Source: JAJNPS01 sp031426185
GTDB lineage: Bacteria; Pseudomonadota; Alphaproteobacteria; Rhodobacterales; Rhodobacteraceae
NCBI GenBank assembly: GCA_031426185.1
Contig: JANPKV010000008.1
Location: 1 to 5,279 of the forward strand
Reading direction: 5' to 3'
DNA: 5,279 bases
Positions 1 through 5,076 of the stretch are shown here, piece after piece; the stretch's first letter is position 1, and the number at the start of each line of letters is the position of its first letter. Made by a program: the position numbers and the translations under genes. The notes under the pieces were generated by a model. That model was given only the letters and a program-made list of their open reading frames with translations, had not been told where the DNA came from and made no database searches.

Positions 1-426
1 CCCGAGCGTCGCATAAATGATCGCGGCGGTCGCCAGAATGACGGTGGTCCTGAGGTCAAGCACGCTGGCCGAAATCGTCACCGGGACCAACAGCAGCAAT
101 GCGAACGGATTATTCAGCCCACCCGTCAACAAGATCAGAAATGCCAGTTGCGACAGGTCAAACAGAAGCGTCAGCATCGATTCCAGATTGGAAAGCCGCT
201 TGTTCTCTGGAAAGACAAAAATCGAAAACAGGTTTGCGATGATCGCGGTGCCGACGGCGAGATAGCACAACCCGAGCGGCAGCTGCATGCCATAGCCGCG
301 GTCGGCAATGGTGATTGCCGCCAACTGACCCGCGATGGCCACCCAGCGCAGCATGATCAGCGTCCGAAGCCGCAGCCAGTTGCTGTGATTGTCGCGAGAA
401 AAGAGGCCAAGGGTCTGGGAGGGCAT
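1..426 (-). CDS. regB: RegB/PrrB redox sensor histidine kinase, N-terminal membrane part (partial)
   Basis: Reading leftward from the ATG at 426-424 gives 142 codons without a stop, running off the window's left edge. RegB is the inner-membrane sensor kinase that autophosphorylates on His and passes phosphate to RegA in response to redox state. Only the membrane domain is here. After a polar N-terminus (about 1-20, ending NWLRLRTL) come hydrophobic segments at about 22-41, 49-72, 84-101 and 106-123, with a further one starting near 127. The motif GGLNNPF at 102-108 matches the conserved RegB loop tied to ubiquinone binding. The kinase core, the phospho-accepting His and the redox-active Cys lie outside the window. 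The ATG at 426 is chosen because it aligns, residue for residue, with the N-terminus of PrrB as I recall it; a GTG lies one codon earlier and no strong ribosome site is visible. It is divergent from senC. Confidence 0.93.
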   Translation of the reverse strand, partial: MPSQTLGLFSRDNHSNWLRLRTLIMLRWVAIAGQLAAITIADRGYGMQLPLGLCYLAVGTAIIANLFSIFVFPENKRLSNLESMLTLLFDLSQLAFLILLTGGLNNPFALLLLVPVTISASVLDLRTTVILATAAIIYATLG

Positions 427-530
427 CACACGCTCTGGCGAACAGGGGCGAAGTTTGTCATTGTTACGCGTGCCCGCAAGGCGGGGCAATCCGTCAAGAT
501 CATCACGAACTACGCCAAGGGAAGTCCGGA
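427..530. promoter_or_regulatory. Divergent regB/senC control region with GC-rich palindrome
   Basis: This 104-base gap separates the start codons of regB (leftward) and senC (rightward), so promoters for both transcripts should lie here. Its most regular element is a near-perfect inverted repeat at 471-488: TGCCCGC and GCGGGGCA around a 3-base centre, one unpaired G, with a perfect core CCCGC-AAG-GCGGG at 473-485. The senC ribosome site AAGGGAAG is at 517-524, six bases before the ATG. In Rhodobacter species this intergenic region is known to carry regB and senC-regA promoters under RegA feedback. I looked for the published degenerate RegA pattern (GYGSSR-N2-WW-N2-CGC) on both strands and found no exact match, so assigning the palindrome to RegA is inference. 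No convincing -35/-10 pair could be fixed. Confidence 0.55.
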
Positions 531-1163
531 ATGACAAAGCTTTACGCGGCAGTGTCGGCGGTTGCCGTCGCAGCGCTTTTGGGTGGCACGGCAGCCTATC
601 TCTGGATCAACCGAACCTCTACCGACGCGCTCTCGGCCTGCCGTGGCGGCCAGACCGCGGGTGCGATTGGCGGGCCCTTCGAGCTTGTGAATGGCCAGGG
701 CGCCACTGTGACCGATGCCGAGGTTCTGACAAAACCGTCGCTGATCTATTTCGGCTATACATTCTGTCCCGATATCTGCCCGCTCGACAACGTGCGCAAT
801 GCCGAGGCGGTCGATATCCTTGAAGAACGCGGAATAGACGTGACGCCCGTTTTCATCTCGGTGGACCCCGAGCGGGACACGCCGGAGGTGATGGCCGATA
901 CCGCCGCGAACCTGCATCCGAAAATGATCGGGCTGACCGGCAGCGACGAACAGGTCCGGACAGCCGCGCGCGCCTACCGGGTTCTTTACAGCAAACAGCC
1001 CTCCGACGATGAATTCTACCTCATGAACCACACCACATTTACCTACCTCATGCTGCCCGGAATTGGTTTTGCAGATTTCTTCAATCGCGAAACGACCGCC
1101 GACGCGATGGCAGACCGGGTCGCCTGTTTCGTCGAATCCGCGCCCGCCATCGCTCAAAATTGA
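531..1163 (+). CDS. senC: SenC/PrrC, Sco1-family copper-binding thioredoxin-like protein
   Basis: This 210-residue protein belongs to the SCO1/SenC family, which delivers copper to the CuA or CuB centre of cytochrome c oxidase on the periplasmic side of the membrane. An N-terminal hydrophobic helix at about 4-25 is the membrane anchor. The thioredoxin-like domain carries the copper site: C79-P-D-I-C83 inside GYTFCPDICPLD, and a distal His at 167 in NHTTFTYLM. The segment VTPVFISVDPERDTP (104-118) is also typical. Two further Cys, C37 just after the anchor and C199 near the C-terminus, could form a disulphide; that is inference. The length is normal. The start has a good ribosome site, AAGGGAAG at 517-524. 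In Rhodobacter, loss of PrrC/SenC affects both oxidase activity and the RegB signal, which fits its place between regB and regA. It is probably co-transcribed with regA. Confidence 0.95.
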   Translation: MTKLYAAVSAVAVAALLGGTAAYLWINRTSTDALSACRGGQTAGAIGGPFELVNGQGATVTDAEVLTKPSLIYFGYTFCPDICPLDNVRNAEAVDILEERGIDVTPVFISVDPERDTPEVMADTAANLHPKMIGLTGSDEQVRTAARAYRVLYSKQPSDDEFYLMNHTTFTYLMLPGIGFADFFNRETTADAMADRVACFVESAPAIAQN

Positions 1164-1188
1164 CGCATGGGGGTACGCACCCTACCTT

Positions 1189-1203
1189 ACATTCTGGAAA
1201 TGT
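1189..1203 (+). promoter_or_regulatory. Small hairpin in the regA leader
   Basis: The perfect 5-bp inverted repeat ACATT-CTGGA-AATGT lies in the 59-base spacer between the senC stop and the regA start. It ends four bases before the regA ribosome site (AAGGGG, 1208-1213). A second tiny stem, GGGT-ACGC-ACCC, lies just upstream at about 1171-1182. They may be chance structures or may tune regA translation or mRNA processing within the senC-regA transcript. The stems are short, so confidence is low. Confidence 0.25.
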
Positions 1204-1222
1204 CGTGAAGGGGATTGGGTTG

Positions 1223-1777
1223 ATGCAGGAACAAGACAGTGCCGACCTCGGACCGGACTGCAGCCTGCTGCTGGTTGATGATGACGAACAGTTTGTAAAA
1301 CGCCTTGCCAAGGCGATGGAGAAACGCGGGTTTCTGGCCGAAACTGCAGAAAGCGTTGCTTCAGGCAAGGAAATTGCCACGTCGCGGCCGCCTGCCTATG
1401 CCGTCATCGACCTTCGGCTGGAAGATGGCAACGGGCTGGATGTTGTCGAAGCACTTCGCGAACATCGACCCGACTGCCGCATCGTGGTGCTGACCGGCTA
1501 CGGTGCCATCGCCACCGCCGTTGCCGCCGTCAAGATCGGGGCCGTCGACTATCTGTCCAAACCGGCCGATGCGAACGACATCACAAGCGCGCTACTTTCG
1601 CGTAACGATGCCCTGCCCGGACCGCCTGAAAACCCGATGTCCGCGGATCGCGTCCGGTGGGAGCATATTCAGCGCGTGTATGAAATGTGCGACCGCAACG
1701 TATCGGAAACGGCGCGGCGTTTAAACATGCACCGGCGGACGTTGCAGCGTATATTGGCCAAACGCAGTCCTCGATAA
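1223..1777 (+). CDS. regA: RegA/PrrA global redox response regulator
   Basis: This protein is 184 residues long, the usual size for RegA/PrrA/ActR. It is the cytoplasmic partner of RegB and binds DNA to control photosynthesis, CO2 and N2 fixation and respiration genes. The receiver domain spans about 14-125: acidic pocket D19-D20 (LLLVDDDE), phospho-acceptor D63 in AVIDLRLEDGNGLD, T91 in VVLTGYGA and K113 in YLSKPAD. A proline-rich linker (about 131-138, LPGPPENP) leads to a Fis-type helix-turn-helix at about 146-180, with NVSETARRLNMHRRTLQRIL almost invariant in the family. The open frame extends upstream to a TTG at 1160, but the ATG at 1223 is preferred. It gives the family N-terminus (acidic stretch, then LGPDCSLLLVDDD) and has AAGGGG at 1208-1213. 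Three Cys are present (13, 85, 156); whether 13 and 85 are usual in the family I cannot verify. The spacing suggests co-transcription with senC. Confidence 0.97.
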   Translation: MQEQDSADLGPDCSLLLVDDDEQFVKRLAKAMEKRGFLAETAESVASGKEIATSRPPAYAVIDLRLEDGNGLDVVEALREHRPDCRIVVLTGYGAIATAVAAVKIGAVDYLSKPADANDITSALLSRNDALPGPPENPMSADRVRWEHIQRVYEMCDRNVSETARRLNMHRRTLQRILAKRSPR

Positions 1778-1803
1778 CAAAGGGTGATTGCCATTTCCTT
1801 TGT
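1777..1803 (+). terminator. Inverted repeat overlapping the regA stop codon
   Basis: ACAAAGG at 1777-1783 pairs perfectly with CCTTTGT at 1797-1803, with one more G-T wobble pair inside and a loop of about 11 bases. The stem begins on the last base of the regA stop codon. No T-tract follows, so it is at best a weak terminator. It may instead be an mRNA-stabilising or processing stem that lets regA and hvrA reach different transcript levels. Confidence 0.35.
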
Positions 1804-1849
1804 CTGCGCCTAATTAACGGACAGTCAGAATACCTGAAAGGACAAACCC

Positions 1850-2164
1850 GTGGCAATTGAATTAAACTCAATGACCCTGAAGGAGCTGAAAGAGCTTCAT
1901 AGTCAGACCTCCAAGGCGATTGCGACTTTTGAAGATCGCAAGAAGAAAGACGCACTTGCAGAACTTGAAGAGCGCGCGAAATCCCTGGGCTTCACCCTGG
2001 CGGAGTTGACCGGCGCCGCACCGACGCGCAAGCGCGCGCCCGTTGCGGCCAAATACGCGAATCCGGCCAACAAGTCGGAAACATGGTCCGGACGTGGCCG
2101 CAAGCCGCGCTGGTTCGAAGCGGCACTCAAGGCAGGCAAATCCGAAAAGGACTTGTCGATCTGA
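1850..2164 (+). CDS. hvrA: HvrA, H-NS-family nucleoid-associated regulator
   Basis: This 104-residue protein has the H-NS plan. An N-terminal oligomerisation region (about 8-46) is rich in Lys, Glu and Leu and looks helical or coiled-coil. A short linker (about 53-67, APTRKRAPVAA) follows, then the C-terminal DNA-binding domain (about 68-104) with the signature TWSGRGRKPRW at 78-88, the counterpart of the H-NS AT-hook-like loop, and the end EAALKAGKSEKDLSI. In Rhodobacter capsulatus HvrA adjusts puf and puh photosynthesis genes in dim light and affects nif genes. Its position right after regA supports orthology. The start is the GTG at 1850, with GAAAGGA at 1836-1842. The in-frame ATG at 1871 has no ribosome site. 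The gap from the regA stop is 72 bases and AT-richer than its surroundings, so the gene may be read both from senC-regA and from its own promoter. Confidence 0.93.
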   Translation: MAIELNSMTLKELKELHSQTSKAIATFEDRKKKDALAELEERAKSLGFTLAELTGAAPTRKRAPVAAKYANPANKSETWSGRGRKPRWFEAALKAGKSEKDLSI

Positions 2165-2176
2165 CAGATCAGTTCT

Positions 2177-2229
2177 GCGACCCGCTCCCTCGCAAGACAG
2201 TTCGGGTCGCCGCCCGCTGCAGACCGGGC
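2177..2229. terminator. Two tandem hairpins between convergent hvrA and HD-hydrolase genes
   Basis: GCGACCCG at 2177-2184 is perfectly complementary to CGGGTCGC at 2203-2210, an 8-bp GC-rich stem with an 18-base loop. Directly after it, GCCCG at 2212-2216 pairs with CGGGC at 2225-2229 around an 8-base loop. They occupy most of the 75-base gap between the 3' ends of two genes that face each other, where a bidirectional terminator is expected. Neither side has a T-tract, so termination would be weak or Rho-assisted. Confidence 0.45.
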
Positions 2230-2239
2230 AGGTCCTTGG

Positions 2240-2833
2240 CTAACTGCCGTCTTCCAGAAGAACCGACACACGCGCCACATAGTCCGCCCGGACCACTTTG
2301 GGCGGACGCAGGCGAATTTCCAGCCCATTGACGACACCGGGCGGCGGAGCGCCAAAGAGACGATCGGCCTCGCCCGCAGAAAACCCCGCGATCCGCGTTG
2401 CCTCCAGCCAGGCCGACACCTTGTCCGCCGCCTTGATTGCCTTCTTGACCTGGGCTGGCAACACCGCGGGCAACCCAAAACGCAGATGCACCGCAGCAGT
2501 CAGCCGCAAGTCCAATTCACCGTAACCGGGGCCTACTGCCGCCTTCACCGGGCTGATCATGTCGCCGATCACATACTCGGGCGCATCGTGCAGAAGTGCC
2601 GCAAGACGCCATCGGATGGCGACACCGGGGTTCATCCGGGCATGGATCTCTTCGACCAGCAGCGAATGTTCGGCCACCGAATAGGGCCAGTCCCCCTGTG
2701 TCTGCCCGTTCCACCGGGCCACGAATGCAAGGCCATGGGCGATGTCTTCGACCTCGATGTCGACAGGCGTCGGATCCAGCAGGTCAAGCCTGCGTCCCGA
2801 TAGCATCCGCTGCCACGCGCGGGGTTGTTTCAT
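2240..2833 (-). CDS. HD-domain phosphohydrolase, YfbR (5'-deoxynucleotidase)-like
   Basis: This cytoplasmic protein is about 197 residues long with a full HD metal site. H56 lies in YSVAEHSLLVEE, H82-D83 in AALLHDAPEYVIGD, and D137 in KAADK. The block H82-D83-x2-E86-x4-D91 has the spacing of the E. coli YfbR active site (H68, D69, E72, D77), and an Arg-Trp pair (R40-W41) precedes the first His much as R18-W19 does in YfbR, where those residues help select deoxynucleoside monophosphates. A nucleotide 5'-phosphatase role is therefore plausible but not shown; other HD hydrolases act on other phosphoesters. The N-terminal motif WQRMLSGRRLDLLDP is typical of a widespread alphaproteobacterial group annotated only as phosphohydrolase. 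The ATG at 2833 is preferred over the GTG two codons upstream (2839) because AAGG lies five bases before it. It converges on hvrA and diverges from ahcY. Confidence 0.88.
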   Translation of the reverse strand: MKQPRAWQRMLSGRRLDLLDPTPVDIEVEDIAHGLAFVARWNGQTQGDWPYSVAEHSLLVEEIHARMNPGVAIRWRLAALLHDAPEYVIGDMISPVKAAVGPGYGELDLRLTAAVHLRFGLPAVLPAQVKKAIKAADKVSAWLEATRIAGFSAGEADRLFGAPPPGVVNGLEIRLRPPKVVRADYVARVSVLLEDGS

Positions 2834-2862
2834 CGGCACCTTGCACCCTGGTCGCTGATTGG

Positions 2863-2915
2863 TTGTCGACGCTTGCCGAGGATGCTATCTGCCGCAGTAA
2901 CTGCCGTTCAAGGAG
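2863..2915 (+). promoter_or_regulatory. Candidate ahcY promoter and ribosome site
   Basis: TTGTCG at 2863-2868 and TATCTG at 2886-2891 are separated by exactly 17 bases, and the TG at 2883-2884 gives an extended -10 form. The boxes match the sigma-70 consensus only in part (4/6 and 3/6). A start near 2898 would give a leader of about 27 bases. The ribosome site AAGGAG is at 2910-2915, nine bases before the ahcY ATG. A direct repeat CTGCCG (2889-2894 and 2901-2906) overlaps the presumed start and could be a protein-binding site. The whole 91-base gap must also serve the divergent HD gene. Confidence 0.4.
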
Positions 2916-2924
2916 CATTGCGCC

Positions 2925-4313
2925 ATGGCCAAGGATTTCATCGTCAAAGACATTGCGTTGGCCGAGTTCGGGCGCAAGGAACTGACCATTGCAGAAACCG
3001 AGATGCCGGGCCTGATGGCCTGCCGAGAAGAGTTTGGCGCCAGCCAGCCGCTGAAAGGTGCGCGCATCGTCGGTTCGCTTCACATGACGATTCAGACCGC
3101 CGTGCTGATCGAGACACTGACCGCACTTGGCGCCGATGTGCGCTGGGCGTCGTGCAACATCTTCTCGACCCAGGACCACGCCGCAGCCGCCATCGCGGCG
3201 GGTGGCACACCGGTTTTCGCCGTAAAGGGCCAGACCCTGACCGAGCATTGGGATTACCTCGACCGCTCCTTCATGTTCCCGGAGGGTGCGAACATGATCC
3301 TCGACGACGGCGGCGATGCCACGCTTTACGTCCTTCTTGGCGCCCGCGCCGAAGCGGGCGAAGAGATCCTGCCGGTGCCGCAGTCCGAAGAAGAAGAAGT
3401 CATCAAGCTGCAGATCCACAAGCGCATGAACCAAAGCCCCGGCTGGTTCACCAAGACCAAGGCCGCGATCAGGGGCGTTTCGGAAGAAACCACGACCGGT
3501 GTCCATCGACTGTACGATCTGCACAAGAAGGGCGCGCTGCCCTTCCCCGCGATCAACGTCAACGACAGCGTCACGAAGTCCAAGTTCGACAACAAGTACG
3601 GCTGCAAGGAAAGCCTCGTCGACGGTATCCGCCGCGCGACCGACACGATGATGGCGGGCAAGGTCGCCGTGGTCTGTGGTTACGGCGACGTGGGCAAGGG
3701 CTCCGCCGCATCGTTGCAAGGCGCCGGCGCGCGCGTGAAAGTGACCGAAGTTGACCCGATCTGTGCGCTTCAGGCCGCGATGGACGGATTTGAGGTGGTA
3801 TTGCTGGAAGACGTCGTCGCATCCGCCGACATCTTCATCACCACCACCGGCAACCGCGACGTCATCCGCATCGAGCACATCCGCGAGATGAAGGACATGG
3901 CGATCGTCGGCAATATCGGCCACTTCGACAACGAGATCCAGGTCGCCGCCCTTCGCAATCACAAATGGACGAACATCAAGGAACAGGTCGACATGATCGA
4001 GATGCCGAATGGCAATCGCATCATCCTGCTGTCCGAAGGCCGTCTGCTGAACCTGGGCAATGCTACCGGACATCCGTCTTTTGTGATGTCGGCAAGCTTT
4101 ACCAACCAGGTTCTGGCGCAGATCGAGCTGTGGACCAAGGGCGACGAGTACAAACCCGGCGTCTATATCCTGCCCAAGGCGCTCGACGAAAAGGTAGCAC
4201 GTCTGCACCTGAAAAAGATCGGTGTGAAATTGACCGAGCTTCGGAAGGACCAGGCCGACTACATCGGCGTCAAGGTCGATGGACCATTCAAATCGGAACA
4301 CTATCGCTACTAG
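2925..4313 (+). CDS. ahcY: Adenosylhomocysteinase (S-adenosyl-L-homocysteine hydrolase)
   Basis: AhcY reversibly cleaves S-adenosylhomocysteine to adenosine and homocysteine using bound NAD, removing the product inhibitor of methyltransferases and feeding methionine resynthesis. The 462-residue protein is full length. Substrate residues by comparison with the human enzyme are H53 (GSLHMTIQT), D128 (LDDGGD), E188 (SEETTTGVHRLY), K218 and D222 (VNDSVTKSKFDN), N223, C227, N376 and H383 (NLGNATGHPSFVMS). The NAD-binding loop is GYGDVGKGSA at 252-261, with E275 after it. The C-terminal K456 and Y460, in the KSEHYRY tail, reach the neighbouring subunit's NAD. The insert at about 150-185 (EEEEVIKLQIHKRMNQSPGW) marks the long bacterial form. 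The ATG at 2925 has AAGGAG nine bases upstream. In R. capsulatus ahcY lies in the same cluster and is activated by the LysR protein HvrB; no hvrB is present between hvrA and ahcY here. Confidence 0.99.
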   Translation: MAKDFIVKDIALAEFGRKELTIAETEMPGLMACREEFGASQPLKGARIVGSLHMTIQTAVLIETLTALGADVRWASCNIFSTQDHAAAAIAAGGTPVFAVKGQTLTEHWDYLDRSFMFPEGANMILDDGGDATLYVLLGARAEAGEEILPVPQSEEEEVIKLQIHKRMNQSPGWFTKTKAAIRGVSEETTTGVHRLYDLHKKGALPFPAINVNDSVTKSKFDNKYGCKESLVDGIRRATDTMMAGKVAVVCGYGDVGKGSAASLQGAGARVKVTEVDPICALQAAMDGFEVVLLEDVVASADIFITTTGNRDVIRIEHIREMKDMAIVGNIGHFDNEIQVAALRNHKWTNIKEQVDMIEMPNGNRIILLSEGRLLNLGNATGHPSFVMSASFTNQVLAQIELWTKGDEYKPGVYILPKALDEKVARLHLKKIGVKLTELRKDQADYIGVKVDGPFKSEHYRY

Positions 4314-4351
4314 CGTAGCCGACGTATTCTGCCACATCTGCTGATCATTGC

Positions 4352-4380
4352 CGGGTGGGAAAGCTGCCCGAGATTTCCCT
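4352..4380 (+). terminator. Possible weak terminator after ahcY
   Basis: CGGGTGG at 4352-4358 can pair with CTGCCCG at 4364-4370 (five Watson-Crick and two wobble pairs) around a GAAAG loop, 38 bases after the ahcY stop. The bases after the stem (agatttccct) hold only short T runs. It would be a modest terminator that leaves some read-through into the next gene. Confidence 0.35.
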
Positions 4381-4409
4381 TTGCGTCATACGACACATCC
4401 TCATATCGT
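4381..4409 (+). promoter_or_regulatory. Candidate promoter for the DUF2853 gene
   Basis: TTGCGT at 4381-4386 and TATCGT at 4404-4409 are 17 bases apart, directly after the ahcY hairpin and about 70 bases before the next start codon. The match to consensus is partial (3/6 and 4/6). A separate promoter is reasonable because the gap after ahcY is 165 bases, long for an operon. Confidence 0.3.
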
Positions 4410-4478
4410 TTCGCCGTTGCGGTTGGGTCGTCAATGAGCCCGATCTGACAGGACTGTAATCAGGGACGAGGGATACGC

Positions 4479-4820
4479 ATGAGCAAGAGAGACGAACTGA
4501 TCGCCAAATATGCCGACGATTTGAAATCCAAGTGCAAGATGACGCCGGATGCGGCGCTCTTGTCCAAAGTGACAATTGGCTGCGGTCCGGCGATTTACAA
4601 TGCCGACAGTGCCACCGTTGCAGGCACCAGCGCCTCCGAACTCGAGACCGTGAAGAACAATTTTCTCATCAAAAAACTGGGACTCAAGGATGGCCCCTCG
4701 CTGATGGAGGCGATCAATGCCGTCATCGACACCTATGGCCGGTCAGAGCGCAACAAGTATCGCGCCGTGATCTACTACATGCTGGTCAAGCATTTCGGCA
4801 AGGAAGCCGTCTACAAGTAA
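4479..4820 (+). CDS. DUF2853 family protein
   Basis: This small soluble protein of 113 residues has no signal peptide or membrane segment. It resembles the DUF2853 family in length and in its motifs: an N-terminal helix MSKRDELIAKYADDLK, the core LLSKVTIGCGPAIYNADSATV (28-47), a charged helix SELETVKNNFLIKKLGL (53-69), and a C-terminal helical part MEAINAVIDTYGRSERNKYRAVIYYMLVKHFGKE (76-109). No catalytic motif is evident; two Cys (19 and 35) are present. The family has no function that I know of and is common in marine Rhodobacterales and other Proteobacteria, as far as I recall. The start codon has GAGGGA at 4468-4473, five bases upstream. It follows ahcY on the same strand after 165 bases, probably as a separate unit, and is followed at once by a strong stem-loop. 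Confidence 0.85.
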   Translation: MSKRDELIAKYADDLKSKCKMTPDAALLSKVTIGCGPAIYNADSATVAGTSASELETVKNNFLIKKLGLKDGPSLMEAINAVIDTYGRSERNKYRAVIYYMLVKHFGKEAVYK

Positions 4821-4830
4821 GCGCCCGAGG

Positions 4831-4862
4831 GGCAGGCAAGGCCCGATGGCGCCTTGCCTGCC
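4831..4862 (+). terminator. Strong 12-bp stem-loop after the DUF2853 gene
   Basis: GGCAGGCAAGGC at 4831-4842 is perfectly complementary to GCCTTGCCTGCC at 4851-4862 around an 8-base loop, starting 11 bases after the stop codon. It is the most stable simple hairpin in the window and well placed as a terminator or 3'-end protector. No T-tract follows on either strand, so intrinsic termination may be incomplete. An alternative outer pairing, GGGGCAG (4829-4835) with CTGCCCC (4866-4872), competes with it. Confidence 0.6.
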
Positions 4863-5036
4863 GGTCTGCCCCGTCTGGACCAGGCGGGTGCGTGGCGGGT
4901 CATCCAAAAGTTGAAGCGAATTCTAGGGGCTTGGCGTTTGCAGGTCCGCGTGATTCTGGCGTACCACTATCTGGCAGGGCAGTAGCCCGGAACCTTTCAT
5001 AGAACACGTGCGGTGCTTGGGGAGCGCGTGGGGTGG
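4863..5036. other. Gene-free stretch, possible small RNA or repeat element
   Basis: No reading frame here has a credible start, ribosome site or recognisable product. The minus-strand frame at 4900-5124 overlaps the DUF1761 gene and is rich in Pro, Arg and Ser in the manner of an artefact frame. The plus strand contains the first arm (4989-5000) of the three-arm structure that ends in a U-tract at 5076, so a plus-strand RNA may cross this stretch. A possible but weak promoter pair is TTGGCG (4931-4936) with TTCTGG (4954-4959), 17 bases apart. Confidence 0.3.
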
Positions 5037-5049
5037 ATGAAGGGTTCCG
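4988..5049 (+). promoter_or_regulatory. Antiterminator-like long-range stem
   Basis: CGGAACCTTTCAT at 4988-5000 pairs with ATGAAGGGTTCCG at 5037-5049 over 13 positions with a single T-G wobble, enclosing a 36-base loop. The right arm is the same segment needed for the left half of the terminator stem at 5037-5070, so the two foldings exclude each other. This is the geometry of an attenuator, but no plus-strand gene follows within the window. The pairing is seen in the sequence; regulation is inference. Confidence 0.4.
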
Positions 5050-5076
5050 TAGGGGTGCGGGACCCTTCATTTTTTT
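5037..5076 (+). terminator. Intrinsic terminator with seven-T tract
   Basis: ATGAAGGGTTCC at 5037-5048 pairs with GGGACCCTTCAT at 5059-5070, a 12-bp stem with one T-G wobble and a 10-base loop. It is followed by T at 5070-5076. This is the only textbook Rho-independent terminator in the window, and it works for plus-strand transcripts arriving from the DUF2853 side. The T-tract overlaps the stop codon of the convergent DUF1761 gene (5077-5075). Read on the minus strand, the stem lies just after that stop but has no U-tract. Confidence 0.75.

Noticed and set aside
510..1157. Minus-strand frame of 215 codons opposite senC
   Set aside because: senC has the family motifs and a ribosome site. The antisense product has no recognisable features.
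1160..1222. Upstream extension of RegA from the TTG at 1160
   Set aside because: It would add 21 residues absent from the family and overlap the senC stop. The ATG at 1223 has a ribosome site and the expected N-terminus.
2876..2924. SAH riboswitch ahead of ahcY (CCGAGG-ATGCT resembles the conserved riboswitch core)
   Set aside because: Only about 45 bases lie between this motif and the ATG, too few for the known fold. The remaining conserved segments are absent and the probable transcription start lies downstream of the motif.
2825..3754. Plus-strand frame of 309 codons overlapping ahcY in another phase
   Set aside because: The product is extremely Arg/Pro-rich and has no domain; it is an out-of-phase reading of ahcY.
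2784..4337. Long minus-strand open frame (517 codons) opposite ahcY
   Set aside because: It mirrors the codon structure of ahcY, a certain gene, and its Asp/His/Val-rich product is typical of an antisense frame in GC-rich DNA. It shows no known motif.
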